Below, piece by piece: positions 32,283-40,575 of a stretch of DNA of 64,000 bases. Source of the DNA: Arthrobacter globiformis (GTDB lineage: Bacteria > Actinomycetota > Actinomycetes > Actinomycetales > Micrococcaceae); contig NZ_JAUSYZ010000001.1 of assembly GCF_030817195.1 (NCBI RefSeq), positions 5,136,196 to 5,200,195 of the forward strand. Reading direction: 5' to 3'. The position numbers were made by a program, and so were the translations under genes. The number at the start of each line of letters is the position of its first letter. Position 1 is the first letter of the stretch. The notes beneath the pieces were generated by a model. It was not told where the DNA came from, searched no databases, and worked only from the letters and a program-made list of their open reading frames with translations.

Positions 32283-33335
32283 ATGCTTGATGTTCGCCGG
32301 TTGAGGCTGCTCCGCGAGCTGAAGATCCGGGGCACGCTTGCCGAGGTTGCCGCAGCTCTGCAGTACAGTCCTTCCTCAGTCTCCCAACAACTGGCCCTGC
32401 TTGAGAAGGAAGTTGGGGTGGAACTGCTCAGGAAAACTGGGCGCCGCGTGCAACTCACGCCGCAGGCCGAGGTTCTGGTGGCGCATACAGCCCACCTGTT
32501 GGAAACACTGGAACAGGCGGAGGCAGACCTGGCCGCATCACTGACCACGGTTTCGGGCACCGTGCGGATCGCCGTCTTCCAGTCCGCCGCACTGGCACTC
32601 ATGCCGGACGCGCTGACCCGCCTCGCCGCTACCTACCCCGAAGTCCGGATCGAGATGACACAGCGCGAACCCGAGACGGCGCTGCATGAGACGTGGGCCC
32701 GGGACTTCGACCTGGTCATCGCCGAGCAGTATCCCGGCCATGCAGCGCCGCGCTACCCGGAGCTCGACCGCGTGCGCCTCACGAGTGACGCCATCCGCCT
32801 CGCAGTCCCGCCGCCCGCCGAGGGCAGGGCGGAAGTCGACTCACTCGCAGACACGGCAGAGATGCCGTGGGTGATGGAACCGCGCGGCGCGGCGTCGCGT
32901 CACTGGGCCGAGCAGGCATGCCGGAGTGCAGGCTTCGAGCCCGACGTCCGCTTTGAAACAGCAGACCTCCAGGCCCAGATCCGCCTGATCGAGTCCGGAA
33001 ATGCCGTCGCCCTGATGCCGGACCTGGTGTGGACCGGCCGGGGCACCACGGCCCAGCTGCTGGATCTCCCCGGCAAGCCGAGGCGGACGGTGTTCACGTC
33101 GGTGCGGCGCTCCGGGGCGCAGCGCCCCGCCATCCTCGCGGCCCGCGAAATCCTTGCCTCCACCGCCGCCTCCATCGCGGCTGCCCAGGAAATCGACACT
33201 GGCGCGGACGCCTCCGGCGCCCCCGCGGCAACGCCGACAACGGCAGCAGCCACCGCAGCAGAAGGAGCAGCAGAAGGAGCAGCAGGAGCAGCAGGAGCAG
33301 CACAAGGAAGACCAGGAGGCGGAGAATCGGTGTAG
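32283..33335 (+). CDS. LysR family transcriptional regulator of the divergent permease
   Basis: 350 aa from the ATG at 32283 (AAGGAA upstream; a GTG at 32262 is the alternative). HTH at 1-62 (LDVRRLRLLRELKIRGTLAEVAAALQYSPSSVSQQLALLEKEVG), effector domain at about 88-290 (GTVRIAVFQSAALALMPDALTRLAATYPEVRIEM). The last 45 residues are Ala/Gly-rich (AAEGAAEGAAGAAGAAQG) and come from a run of GAGCAGCAG-like triplets at about 33250-33310; this tail is unlikely to be structured. It probably senses an amino acid and controls the adjacent permease. Confidence 0.9.
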   Translation: MLDVRRLRLLRELKIRGTLAEVAAALQYSPSSVSQQLALLEKEVGVELLRKTGRRVQLTPQAEVLVAHTAHLLETLEQAEADLAASLTTVSGTVRIAVFQSAALALMPDALTRLAATYPEVRIEMTQREPETALHETWARDFDLVIAEQYPGHAAPRYPELDRVRLTSDAIRLAVPPPAEGRAEVDSLADTAEMPWVMEPRGAASRHWAEQACRSAGFEPDVRFETADLQAQIRLIESGNAVALMPDLVWTGRGTTAQLLDLPGKPRRTVFTSVRRSGAQRPAILAAREILASTAASIAAAQEIDTGADASGAPAATPTTAAATAAEGAAEGAAGAAGAAQGRPGGGESV

Positions 33336-33378
33336 CGGGGGTGTTCCCTGGCTCACAGCCAAGCGTTGACCCCGGCGT

Positions 33379-33384
33379 TAGACT
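33379..33384 (+). promoter_or_regulatory. -10 box TAGACT of panD
   Basis: TAGACT ends 9 nt before the panD ATG, so the leader would be zero to three bases. The same box is used for the acetyltransferase at 3111. Confidence 0.5.
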
Positions 33385-33393
33385 GTTCACGTT

Positions 33394-33822
33394 ATGAATC
33401 GCACAATGTTTAAGTCCAAGATCCACCGCGCCACCGTCACGCACGCGGACCTGCACTACGTGGGGTCGGTCACCGTAGACCTGGACCTGCTGGATGCTGC
33501 CGACATCATGCCCGGCGAGCTCGTGGCCATTGTCGACGTCACCAACGGCGCCCGCCTCGAGACCTACACCATCGCCGGCGAGCGCGGTTCCGGCGTCATC
33601 GGGATCAACGGCGCGGCCGCGCACCTGATGCACGAAAACGACATCGTCATTCTGATCACCTACGCCCAGATGACCACGGATGAGGCCAAGGCCTACACCC
33701 CCAAGGTGGTCCACGTGGACAAGGACAACAGGATTGTCCAGATCGGCAACGACCCCGCGGAGGGCCACACCACAGGTCTCATGCGCCCGCCGTTCGCGTT
33801 GAACAACGCCACGTGCAGCTGA
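33394..33822 (+). CDS. panD: Aspartate 1-decarboxylase
   Basis: 142 aa proenzyme. The self-cleavage Gly24-Ser25 is in HYVGSVTVD; Ser25 becomes the pyruvoyl cofactor. Lys9, Tyr22 and the GERGSGVIGINGAAAHL loop (about 64-80) are conserved. It makes beta-alanine for pantothenate and coenzyme A. The other pantothenate genes (panB, panC) are not adjacent here, so panD stands alone, with a near-leaderless promoter. Confidence 0.96.
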   Translation: MNRTMFKSKIHRATVTHADLHYVGSVTVDLDLLDAADIMPGELVAIVDVTNGARLETYTIAGERGSGVIGINGAAAHLMHENDIVILITYAQMTTDEAKAYTPKVVHVDKDNRIVQIGNDPAEGHTTGLMRPPFALNNATCS

Positions 33823-33832
33823 CGGCGCCCCT

Positions 33833-33868
33833 CGACTGATCCAGGGTACCCGACTGATCCAGGGCACC
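33833..33868. repeat. Tandem 18-bp duplication after panD
   Basis: CGACTGATCCAGGGTACC is followed directly by CGACTGATCCAGGGCACC. One base differs. It is probably a slippage duplication. Confidence 0.7.
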
Positions 33869-33927
33869 TTGCTGCCCGAATGGCGAGATCCCGGACACAA
33901 CGTGAACCGCCGCTGAATAAATCTGAT

Positions 33928-33933
33928 TAGGCT
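33928..33933 (+). promoter_or_regulatory. Leaderless -10 box TAGGCT before a short ORF
   Basis: TAGGCT ends 6 nt before the GTG at 33940 (and 3 nt before an ATG in the same frame at 33937). Confidence 0.5.
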
Positions 33934-33939
33934 GGGATG

Positions 33940-33990
33940 GTGGACGCCCCCGCCTGTAGCCCCGAGCCTTCAGAGACACCCGGATGCTAG
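33940..33990 (+). CDS. Short leaderless ORF overlapping the AEC transporter start
   Basis: Sixteen codons, VDAPACSPEPSETPGC, starting GTG (or MV.. from the ATG at 33937) at the predicted transcription start and ending TAG at 33988-33990. The stop overlaps the ATG of the transporter in ATGCTAG. It has two Cys and several Pro and Ser codons. The position fits a coupling or attenuating leader peptide; no homologue is known to me and the function is inferred from placement only. Confidence 0.4.
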   Translation: MDAPACSPEPSETPGC

Positions 33991-34910
33991 GCGTCCTCGC
34001 AGGCTTTTTTGTGGTCTGGTCCATCATCCTGGTGGGCATGTTCGTGGGCCGGCGCAAGATCCTGGGCGAGAATGCCCGGCAGGTCCTGAGCGGGCTGACC
34101 TTCTTCGTGGCCAGTCCCGCGCTGCTCTTCGAAACGCTGAGCAGGGCAAGCCTGCGCGACGTGTTCGCGGCACCACTGCTCGTGGCGGCAGTCGGCGCCG
34201 CCACCACCGCCGCACTGTTCTTTGTCATCGTCAGGTTCCTGCTCAAGCGCACCGTTCCGGAATCACTGATGTCGTCCATGAGCGCCTCGCTGGCCAACTC
34301 CGCCAACCTGGGCATCCCGATTGCCGTGTACGTCCTCGGCGACGCCAGCCATGTCGCTCCCCTGCTGATCTTCCAGCTGGCGTTTTTCACGCCGATGTTC
34401 CTCATGGCCCTCGATGCCACCACCAGCTCGCACCGGACCACGCCGCTCCGGTTCGTGATGCTGATCCTGAAGAATCCCATGATCGTCGGTTCGGCCCTTG
34501 GGCTGCTGGTCGCCGGAACAGGCTGGCAGGTCCCGCCGCTGCTTCTGGAGCCCATCCACCTGATCGGCGGCGCCGCAATCCCGGCCATGCTGATGGCCTT
34601 CGGCATGAGCCTGAACGGGTCAAAGCCGCTGCAGGCGGCCGCCGGCCGGAGAACCGATGCCCTGCTGGCCAGCGGCTTCAAGCTCTTCGTCCACCCGGCG
34701 ATCGCGTACATCTTTGCACGCTTCGCCCTCGGGCTGGACGGCCCGGCGCTGTTCGCCGTGGTGGTCACATCCGCCCTGCCCACCGCGCAGAACGTGTTCG
34801 TCGCCGCCAGCCGGTATAAGGCCGGGCTCACGGTCGCGAAGGACACCGTCCTGATCACTACGATCGTGGCCGTGCCTGCGATGATCGGTGTGGCCCTGCT
34901 TCTGGCATAA
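33984..34910 (+). CDS. AEC family transporter (auxin-efflux-carrier like)
   Basis: 308 aa with about 10 membrane segments in two halves. FFVVWSIILVGMFVGRRKILGENARQVLSGLTFFVASPALLFETLS at the N-terminus and MSASLANSANLGIPIAVYVLGDASHVAPLLIFQ at about 93-125 are AEC signatures; HPAIAYIFARFALGLDGPALFAVVVTSALPTAQNVFVAASRY is the second crossover motif. Known members move organic acids or other anions. The start overlaps the short ORF, with no independent ribosome binding site, which suggests translational coupling. Confidence 0.88.
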   Translation: MLGVLAGFFVVWSIILVGMFVGRRKILGENARQVLSGLTFFVASPALLFETLSRASLRDVFAAPLLVAAVGAATTAALFFVIVRFLLKRTVPESLMSSMSASLANSANLGIPIAVYVLGDASHVAPLLIFQLAFFTPMFLMALDATTSSHRTTPLRFVMLILKNPMIVGSALGLLVAGTGWQVPPLLLEPIHLIGGAAIPAMLMAFGMSLNGSKPLQAAAGRRTDALLASGFKLFVHPAIAYIFARFALGLDGPALFAVVVTSALPTAQNVFVAASRYKAGLTVAKDTVLITTIVAVPAMIGVALLLA

Positions 34911-34963
34911 CTGCCGGCCCACCCCTGACCGCTCCGCGGCTGCCGCCCGAATTGGAGGAAACC

Positions 34964-36085
34964 TTGAACACCACCCTGGACACCGTGATCATCGGTGGCG
35001 GAGCCATGGGCTCCGCCACCGCCTGGGCGCTTGCCGCCCGGGGGCGCGACGTGACCCTGCTCGAGCAGTTCACGCCCGGCCACCATAAGGGTGCCTCGCA
35101 CGGCGCAACCCGGAACCTGAGCCTCTCCTATGCTGAGCCCGAGTACGTCGCCATGCTGGCCGAAACGCTGAAGCTCTGGGCCGAGCTCGAAGACGAGAGC
35201 GGCGAACGGCTGCTGGCGCGCACCGGCGTCGTCAACCACGGCCCCGACCCCCGCCTCAGCGACATCCACGCAGCGCTCAGCAGCGCCGGCCTGCGGGCCG
35301 ACTTTGTGCCGCTCGCCGAAGCCGGCGAGCGCTGGCGCGGCATCCGCTTCGACCAGCAGGTTCTCCACATGCCCGACGGCGGCCAGCTCAACCCCGAGGC
35401 CGCCCTCCCGGCGTTCCAGCGGCTCGCGGCGCGGAACGGCGCGGCAATTCGGCACGGCGCGAAGGTTGTGGGGCTGGAAATGCTCGACGACGGCGTCCGG
35501 CTCACCGTGGACAACGGCGGGCGGACGGAGGTGCTCACCGCCCGGCAGGCGGTGGTCACCGCTGGCGGCTGGACCTCCAAGCTGCTCGCTGGGTCAGTCT
35601 CCACCCCGCGCCTGACGGTCACGCAGGAGCAGCCCGCCCACTTCGGCATCACCGACGACGGCGCCACCTGGCCCGGGTTCAACCATTTCCCCGGCGAGGG
35701 CGCAGACTACGCGGGCTTCTACTCCCCCGTGTACGGCATGCTGACCCCCGGCGAGGGCGTCAAGGCGGGCTGGCACGGCGCGGGGCCCGTGGTGGACCCG
35801 GACCGGAGGTCCTACCTGCCCGAACCGCGCCAGCGCGCGGCCCTGCAGCAGTACGCGCGGGACTGGCTGCCGGGCGTGGACGCCGACGCCATGACCGACA
35901 TCAGCTGCACCTACACGACCGCCCCGGACCACAACTTTGTCCTGGACCGGATCGGCCCCGTGGTCGTCGGGGCGGGCTTCGCCGGGCACGGCTTCAAGTT
36001 TACGCCGGTGGTGGGCCGGATCCTCGCGGACCTTGCCACCGGAGAGGGCCCGGCGCCGGCGATCTTTGCCGCCTCCCGCGCCTAG
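34964..36085 (+). CDS. solA: Monomeric sarcosine / N-methyltryptophan oxidase
   Basis: 373 aa from the TTG at 34964, with GGAGG 5 nt upstream; a TTG at 34952 would place the ribosome binding site inside the gene. FAD-binding dinucleotide fold at the N-terminus (TVIIGGGAMGSATAWALAARG), GATRNLSLSYAEPEYV at about 46, and the C-terminal DISCTYTTAPDHNFVLDRIG whose Cys is the covalent flavin site in this family. It oxidises N-methyl amino acids, releasing formaldehyde and H2O2. It follows the AEC transporter by 53 bp and could be co-transcribed. Confidence 0.88.
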   Translation: MNTTLDTVIIGGGAMGSATAWALAARGRDVTLLEQFTPGHHKGASHGATRNLSLSYAEPEYVAMLAETLKLWAELEDESGERLLARTGVVNHGPDPRLSDIHAALSSAGLRADFVPLAEAGERWRGIRFDQQVLHMPDGGQLNPEAALPAFQRLAARNGAAIRHGAKVVGLEMLDDGVRLTVDNGGRTEVLTARQAVVTAGGWTSKLLAGSVSTPRLTVTQEQPAHFGITDDGATWPGFNHFPGEGADYAGFYSPVYGMLTPGEGVKAGWHGAGPVVDPDRRSYLPEPRQRAALQQYARDWLPGVDADAMTDISCTYTTAPDHNFVLDRIGPVVVGAGFAGHGFKFTPVVGRILADLATGEGPAPAIFAASRA

Positions 36086-36101
36086 AGCGTCTTTGCCAGG
36101 G

Positions 36102-38744
36102 TCAGTTCCGCTGGTGCTGGTCCAGGAGCCGGGCGCAGCGGATGAACCCAAGGTGTGAGTACGCCTGCGGGTGGTTCCCCAAGTGCGTCTCGGTGCCCGG
36201 ATCGTACTCCTCCGGCAGCAGCCCCGTGGGTCCGAACAGGTTGACCAGCTGGTCGAACAGGTCCCAGGCCTCGGCGATCCGGCCCACGGCCACATACGCC
36301 TCTATCAGCCAGGTGGTGCAGATGTGGAAGCCGCCCTCCAGGCCCGGCAGGCCGTCGTCGTACTTGTACCGGAAGACCGTGGGTCCCACGCGGAGTTCCC
36401 GCTCCACGGCCGTGACGGTGTCCAGGAACCGCTGGTCGTTGGCGTCGAGCAGGCCGGACAGCCCGATGTGCAGGACCGCGGCGTCAAGGTCGGGGCTGTC
36501 GTAGGCGACGGTGTAGGACGCGGCGGTGTGGTCCCATCCCTCGCGGAGCACCTCGTCCCGGATGGTTGCGGCCGTGTCTGCCCAGGCAGGCTCGGGGCTG
36601 CGGCCGTGGCGTGCGGCGGTGCGCAGTGCCCGGTCCAGGGTGACCCAGCACATCACCTTGGTGTAGACGTGGTGCCTCGGTGCGCGGCGCGCCTCCCAGA
36701 TGCCGTGGTCCGCCTCATGCCACCGCGCCAGCACGGCACTGGCCATCTGGACCATCAGTTCCCAGTGCTCATCCGCCAGCGAACCCCGGGACTCACTCAG
36801 CCCGTGGATCAGCTCGGCGATCGGGCCAAAGACATCCAGCTGGACCTGGTGGTCCGCGGCGTTGCCGATCCGCACTGGACGCGAGCCAGCATATCCGGGC
36901 AGGCTCTCGATGATGGCCTCCGTGGACAGCGGTGCACCGGTGACGGAATACAGCGGATGCAGCCATTCCGGCCCCGGGGCATTGGCCAGGATGCCGGTCA
37001 GCCACCTGAGGAAACCGTCGGCCTCCACCGTTGACCCCAGATCCACCAGGGCGCTGACGGTCATGGAGCCGTCGCGCAGCCAGCAGTAGCGGTAATCCCA
37101 GTTGCGGGTCCCCCCGATGCCCTCCGGAAGGGATGTGGTGGGGGCCGCGAGCACCGCGCCGGTGGGCTCGTGGACCAGCGCGCGCAGCACCAGTGCCGAG
37201 CGCCGCACCAGGGACGGCTTGACGGACGGCAGCGTCAGGCCCTGGACCCAGCGGCGGGAGTGATGGGCGACGGCGGCCCTGCGGTCCGCTTCGTCCGTCG
37301 CCGCCTCGTCCGAACCGGCCGGGCGCTGGGGCTCCGTGTCGCCGCACCGGAGGTTGAGGACAACCGGTCCGTGGTGCAGGTTAACCTCGGCGGTGGCCGT
37401 GCCGTGCCGCCCGTCTGAGGTGATGGTGAAGCTGACGTCCGGCGCCAGCAGGATGATGGGGTCGGACGTACCGACGACGTGAAGCTCGCCGCCGCGAGCC
37501 TCCATGCTGAAGGGCGCATTGGCATAATCCGGCCGGGGTGCGAAGACGATCCGGGCCGCACCGGTGCCGGACAGCACCCGGACCAGGCTGGTGATCCCTT
37601 CCGGGGCGGGCTCAAGATAGTCGGTCACGGTGACGTCCGCCCACCGTGTTTCCACGATCATCGTGCTGTCCACGTACCGTTGGCCCAAAACCCGCGACGC
37701 CTTGACCGGTTCCACGGAGAAGTGCCCTGCGGCGTCGCCGCCCAGGATGTGGGCAAAGAGGGAGCCCGAGTCCGGCAGCGGGTGGCTCATCCAGCAGATC
37801 TTTGCCTCGGGCGTCACGAGCGCCGTGGAGGAACCGTTCCCGATCATGGAGTGCCGCTCCAGGCCGACGGCGTCCTCACCGAAAAGCCAGGCGCGGCGCA
37901 GCTCAAAGAGGATTCCGAGCACCCGGGCGAACGATTCCGGATCCTTCAGCCGGTGTTTGACCGGCGACGGCAGGTCCCCCACCCACAGCCCCATGTCCGG
38001 GCCGCGCAGCGTGGCCATGGCCAGTTCATCGCTGACGGCGTCCCCCGCGTACAGCGCAGCGCTCACCCCCAGGCGTGCCCGCAGATGGTCCAGCGCATCG
38101 GCTTTGGAGGGCTGCACCACGGACAGGTCCAGGACGGAACCGTCCACGATGAAGAACAGCCCGAGGGCCCGGGCAACCTCCTCGGCCTTCCTGGCACATA
38201 TGGCCGCGACGTCCGGGGCGGCGGCTCTGGTGTGGACAGAGACCGCGACGGGCTTCCGTTCGATGGTGATTCCCTTGTGGGCGCCCACGGCTTCGAGCAG
38301 CGACTGGTTGGCCTGCTGCAGCACGGACTCGGTGGACAGGGACAGTCCGTGCGCGAATCCCATGTCGAACTCCGCCCCGTGCGAACCCACCAGGTGGACC
38401 TCGGCGGGAAGCCTGGAGACCGCGGCCAGGTCACGCAGCGACCGCCCGGAGATGACGGCGGCGTGCGTGTTGGGCAGGGCGGCCAGGGCCCTGAGGGCGA
38501 TGGCCGCGCCACCGAGCGGCAGTGTTTCCGTGGAGATGCCTTCGGCGGCGCACAGGGTCCCGCCGTAATTGCAGGCGACGAGCAGTCCCGGCGTCCGGGC
38601 CAGAATCTTCAGTTCGCCGAGCAGCTGGGGTGTGAGCCCGTCGTCGGCCGCCTCTGCTTGGACGAAGGCCCGCAGCAGGCCCAGCGGCAGGGATTTTGTC
38701 AGCAGTGCGGAATCGGCCACCGTCTGGTTAAGCGGAGTTGGCAT
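36102..38744 (-). CDS. Trehalose-phosphatase-like domain fused to GH15 trehalase/glucoamylase-type hydrolase
   Basis: 880 aa from the ATG at 38744. Residues about 45-275 are an OtsB-like HAD domain: ISGRSLRDLA, ERKPVAVSVHTR and YAGDAVSDELAMA are kept, but HAD motif I, normally D-x-D-G-T-L, reads NYGGTL, so both catalytic Asp are missing. Residues about 310-870 are a GH15 (alpha/alpha)6 barrel with GGTRNWDYRYCWLRDGSMT, a probable acid in GIWEARRAPRHHVYTKVMCW and a probable base in LEGGFHICTTWLIEAYV. GH15 enzymes of this type in mycobacteria hydrolyse trehalose. It is probably a cytoplasmic trehalose-related enzyme whose phosphatase part may be regulatory. Confidence 0.88.
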   Translation of the reverse strand: MPTPLNQTVADSALLTKSLPLGLLRAFVQAEAADDGLTPQLLGELKILARTPGLLVACNYGGTLCAAEGISTETLPLGGAAIALRALAALPNTHAAVISGRSLRDLAAVSRLPAEVHLVGSHGAEFDMGFAHGLSLSTESVLQQANQSLLEAVGAHKGITIERKPVAVSVHTRAAAPDVAAICARKAEEVARALGLFFIVDGSVLDLSVVQPSKADALDHLRARLGVSAALYAGDAVSDELAMATLRGPDMGLWVGDLPSPVKHRLKDPESFARVLGILFELRRAWLFGEDAVGLERHSMIGNGSSTALVTPEAKICWMSHPLPDSGSLFAHILGGDAAGHFSVEPVKASRVLGQRYVDSTMIVETRWADVTVTDYLEPAPEGITSLVRVLSGTGAARIVFAPRPDYANAPFSMEARGGELHVVGTSDPIILLAPDVSFTITSDGRHGTATAEVNLHHGPVVLNLRCGDTEPQRPAGSDEAATDEADRRAAVAHHSRRWVQGLTLPSVKPSLVRRSALVLRALVHEPTGAVLAAPTTSLPEGIGGTRNWDYRYCWLRDGSMTVSALVDLGSTVEADGFLRWLTGILANAPGPEWLHPLYSVTGAPLSTEAIIESLPGYAGSRPVRIGNAADHQVQLDVFGPIAELIHGLSESRGSLADEHWELMVQMASAVLARWHEADHGIWEARRAPRHHVYTKVMCWVTLDRALRTAARHGRSPEPAWADTAATIRDEVLREGWDHTAASYTVAYDSPDLDAAVLHIGLSGLLDANDQRFLDTVTAVERELRVGPTVFRYKYDDGLPGLEGGFHICTTWLIEAYVAVGRIAEAWDLFDQLVNLFGPTGLLPEEYDPGTETHLGNHPQAYSHLGFIRCARLLDQHQRN

Positions 38745-38873
38745 GCGCGGCAATCCTTCGGATTATCCCCAATCGGTATTGGACACCTAAAGTGTCCGCC
38801 GCGGCCGTTTCCCCTGAATATCCCCGTCATTGCGTCCGTGTAACTTTGTGGGCTCTCTTCCCGCCAACCGGAT

Positions 38874-40196
38874 TCAGCAGTTGGGCGAATCGTATTCGTA
38901 GGCTCCGGAGTCAGCAGCGGCCGTTCCGGCGCAGTCCCCGTTCTGAACGGACGGGGCTTGCATGAGGTCCACCGTGTAGGGCGTGGTGCCGGCCCTGTCG
39001 ATGGCGGGACTGGTGCCCGTCAGGCGCAGGTCCGCGGGTGCACTGGCGAAGCGGGCCGGCGCCGTGCTCGACGTGCTGTTCGGGGCGATGTTTGCGGGCC
39101 CGTTCAGCACGTTCTGCTTCTCGGTCCAGCCGGAACCGTTGATCCACAGGGAGTTCCTGACGCCCACCAGGATGTTGGCGCGGATCACCGTTGAGGCGGG
39201 GCACGTCGCGTGGCACACGATTGCCTGCGACTGGGTGCCAGTCAGGTAGACCGTGTTGAACTCAAAAACGGTGCCGTTGGTGGGGCCGAACGATGTTCCG
39301 TTTCCACGCGCAATGAGGCCCTTGGCCTCGGAGCAGTTGGCGCCGCAGGTCGAGCGGATGAGGTTGTAGCGGAACGTGTTGCCGTCCGCCGTGCCGGAGG
39401 ACTTTCCAAGCTCGGAAAAGTTGTTGTTGTCCAGCGACACGTTGTGGTGAATGTTGTTGCGGTTGCCGTTGTAGATTTCGAACGCACCGCCGTCCTGGTT
39501 GTAGTCATAGGACTTGCCAGTGGACCCGCTGACGATATTGCCGGAGAATTCATTGTCGCTGCCGTTAATCAGGACACCAAAAGCCCCCGAGTCGTCGCTG
39601 CAGTTCACGGCCGCCGACGTTCCGCAATTAGTGCCCGGCGTATTCACATTCATCACATTGTTGTTGGTGAGCGAATTTCCCGTGTATTTGCCGTAGTCGG
39701 ACCCGCTGCCGACCTTAAGCCCAACGGCATTGTTGGACGCGCTGGAGTTCCTCACGGTATTGCGGTCGCCGGTGACGCTGATTCCGGCGTAGCCGCAGGC
39801 CACGGCGCGGAAACCCTCAACGATGGTATAGCTGCCGTTCACCCGGATGCAGTTTCCGGATTTTCCGCCGGTGACTATGGGGGCGTTGCCCGTGCCGTAA
39901 CTGTTCAGCGTGATGGGGGCGGTGGAGGTTCCGCTTTGAGCGGTGACGACGCCGCCGCTGAAGGTGTCGCCCCGGCGGAACCTGACCGTGTCGCCTGGCT
40001 TGAGCACCGCCTGGTTGACCTTGGAAAGTGTCTTCCACGCCGATGTGCTGGCCGTGCCGGAGTTGCTGTCACTGCCGGCGGCGCTGACATAGTACGTGGT
40101 GCCCGCGGCGGACGCCGGAGCAGCAGCTCCGGCAATCAACCCGGTGACCATGAAGAAGGTGGCGAGAACCGCGGCGGCCGGAGACATGATCTTCAT
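38874..40196 (-). CDS. Secreted right-handed parallel beta-helix protein
   Basis: 440 aa. Signal peptide at about 1-30 (SPAAAVLATFFMVTGLIAGAAAPASA). GTTYYVSAAGSDSNSGTASTSAWKTLSKVNQAVLKPGDTVRFRRGDTF is the N-terminal module of polysaccharide-lyase-like and other parallel beta-helix proteins, followed by Asn/Gly/Val-rich coils (TIVEGFRAVACGYAGISVTGDRNTVRNSSASNN). Cys pairs suggest extracellular disulphides. It might bind or cleave polysaccharide, but no catalytic set could be identified. Codon use is less GC-biased than neighbours, with more AT and a large AT-rich upstream region, which hints at transfer. Confidence 0.82.
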   Translation of the reverse strand: MKIMSPAAAVLATFFMVTGLIAGAAAPASAAGTTYYVSAAGSDSNSGTASTSAWKTLSKVNQAVLKPGDTVRFRRGDTFSGGVVTAQSGTSTAPITLNSYGTGNAPIVTGGKSGNCIRVNGSYTIVEGFRAVACGYAGISVTGDRNTVRNSSASNNAVGLKVGSGSDYGKYTGNSLTNNNVMNVNTPGTNCGTSAAVNCSDDSGAFGVLINGSDNEFSGNIVSGSTGKSYDYNQDGGAFEIYNGNRNNIHHNVSLDNNNFSELGKSSGTADGNTFRYNLIRSTCGANCSEAKGLIARGNGTSFGPTNGTVFEFNTVYLTGTQSQAIVCHATCPASTVIRANILVGVRNSLWINGSGWTEKQNVLNGPANIAPNSTSSTAPARFASAPADLRLTGTSPAIDRAGTTPYTVDLMQAPSVQNGDCAGTAAADSGAYEYDSPNC

Positions 40197-40575
40197 ATTT
40201 TTACCTGCATCTGGTCAATGGCGGGAAGTGCTTTATGGCAGAGCAATGCCTTATTCGTAAAGCACCCCGTGCACGGTCCGGTGGATCCATATCAGGCATA
40301 CCGAATTACCCCGCCCTTGGCATTCGGGAGCGGGACAACGGCGTGTAGTGATTTGAGACCGCTACATTCAACCCAGCCGGCAATGAGTGTTGAGATTGAG
40401 ACCTTGCGCACTTAAAGCTAAGTTCCGCCCCGCCCGAAGTCAAAAGATATCAGTTGACTAATGAGGCACTGAATACCCCATTATGCGGCGGTCATTTCCC
40501 GCGCATCGCGTTGACCTGCAGGTTTAGTCAAAGCGCACCCGCCAGAGCGGACTAATATTTCTTTTCCTGAGGTAG
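40197..40575. other. AT-richer regulatory region upstream of the beta-helix gene
   Basis: No gene is visible. It contains TGCTTTA (40229-40235) and TAAAGCA (40258-40264), and TTGACTAA (40454-40461) with its complement TTAGTCAA (40524-40531), 62 bp apart. The region is clearly AT-richer than average and probably holds the promoter of the beta-helix gene. Confidence 0.45.
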
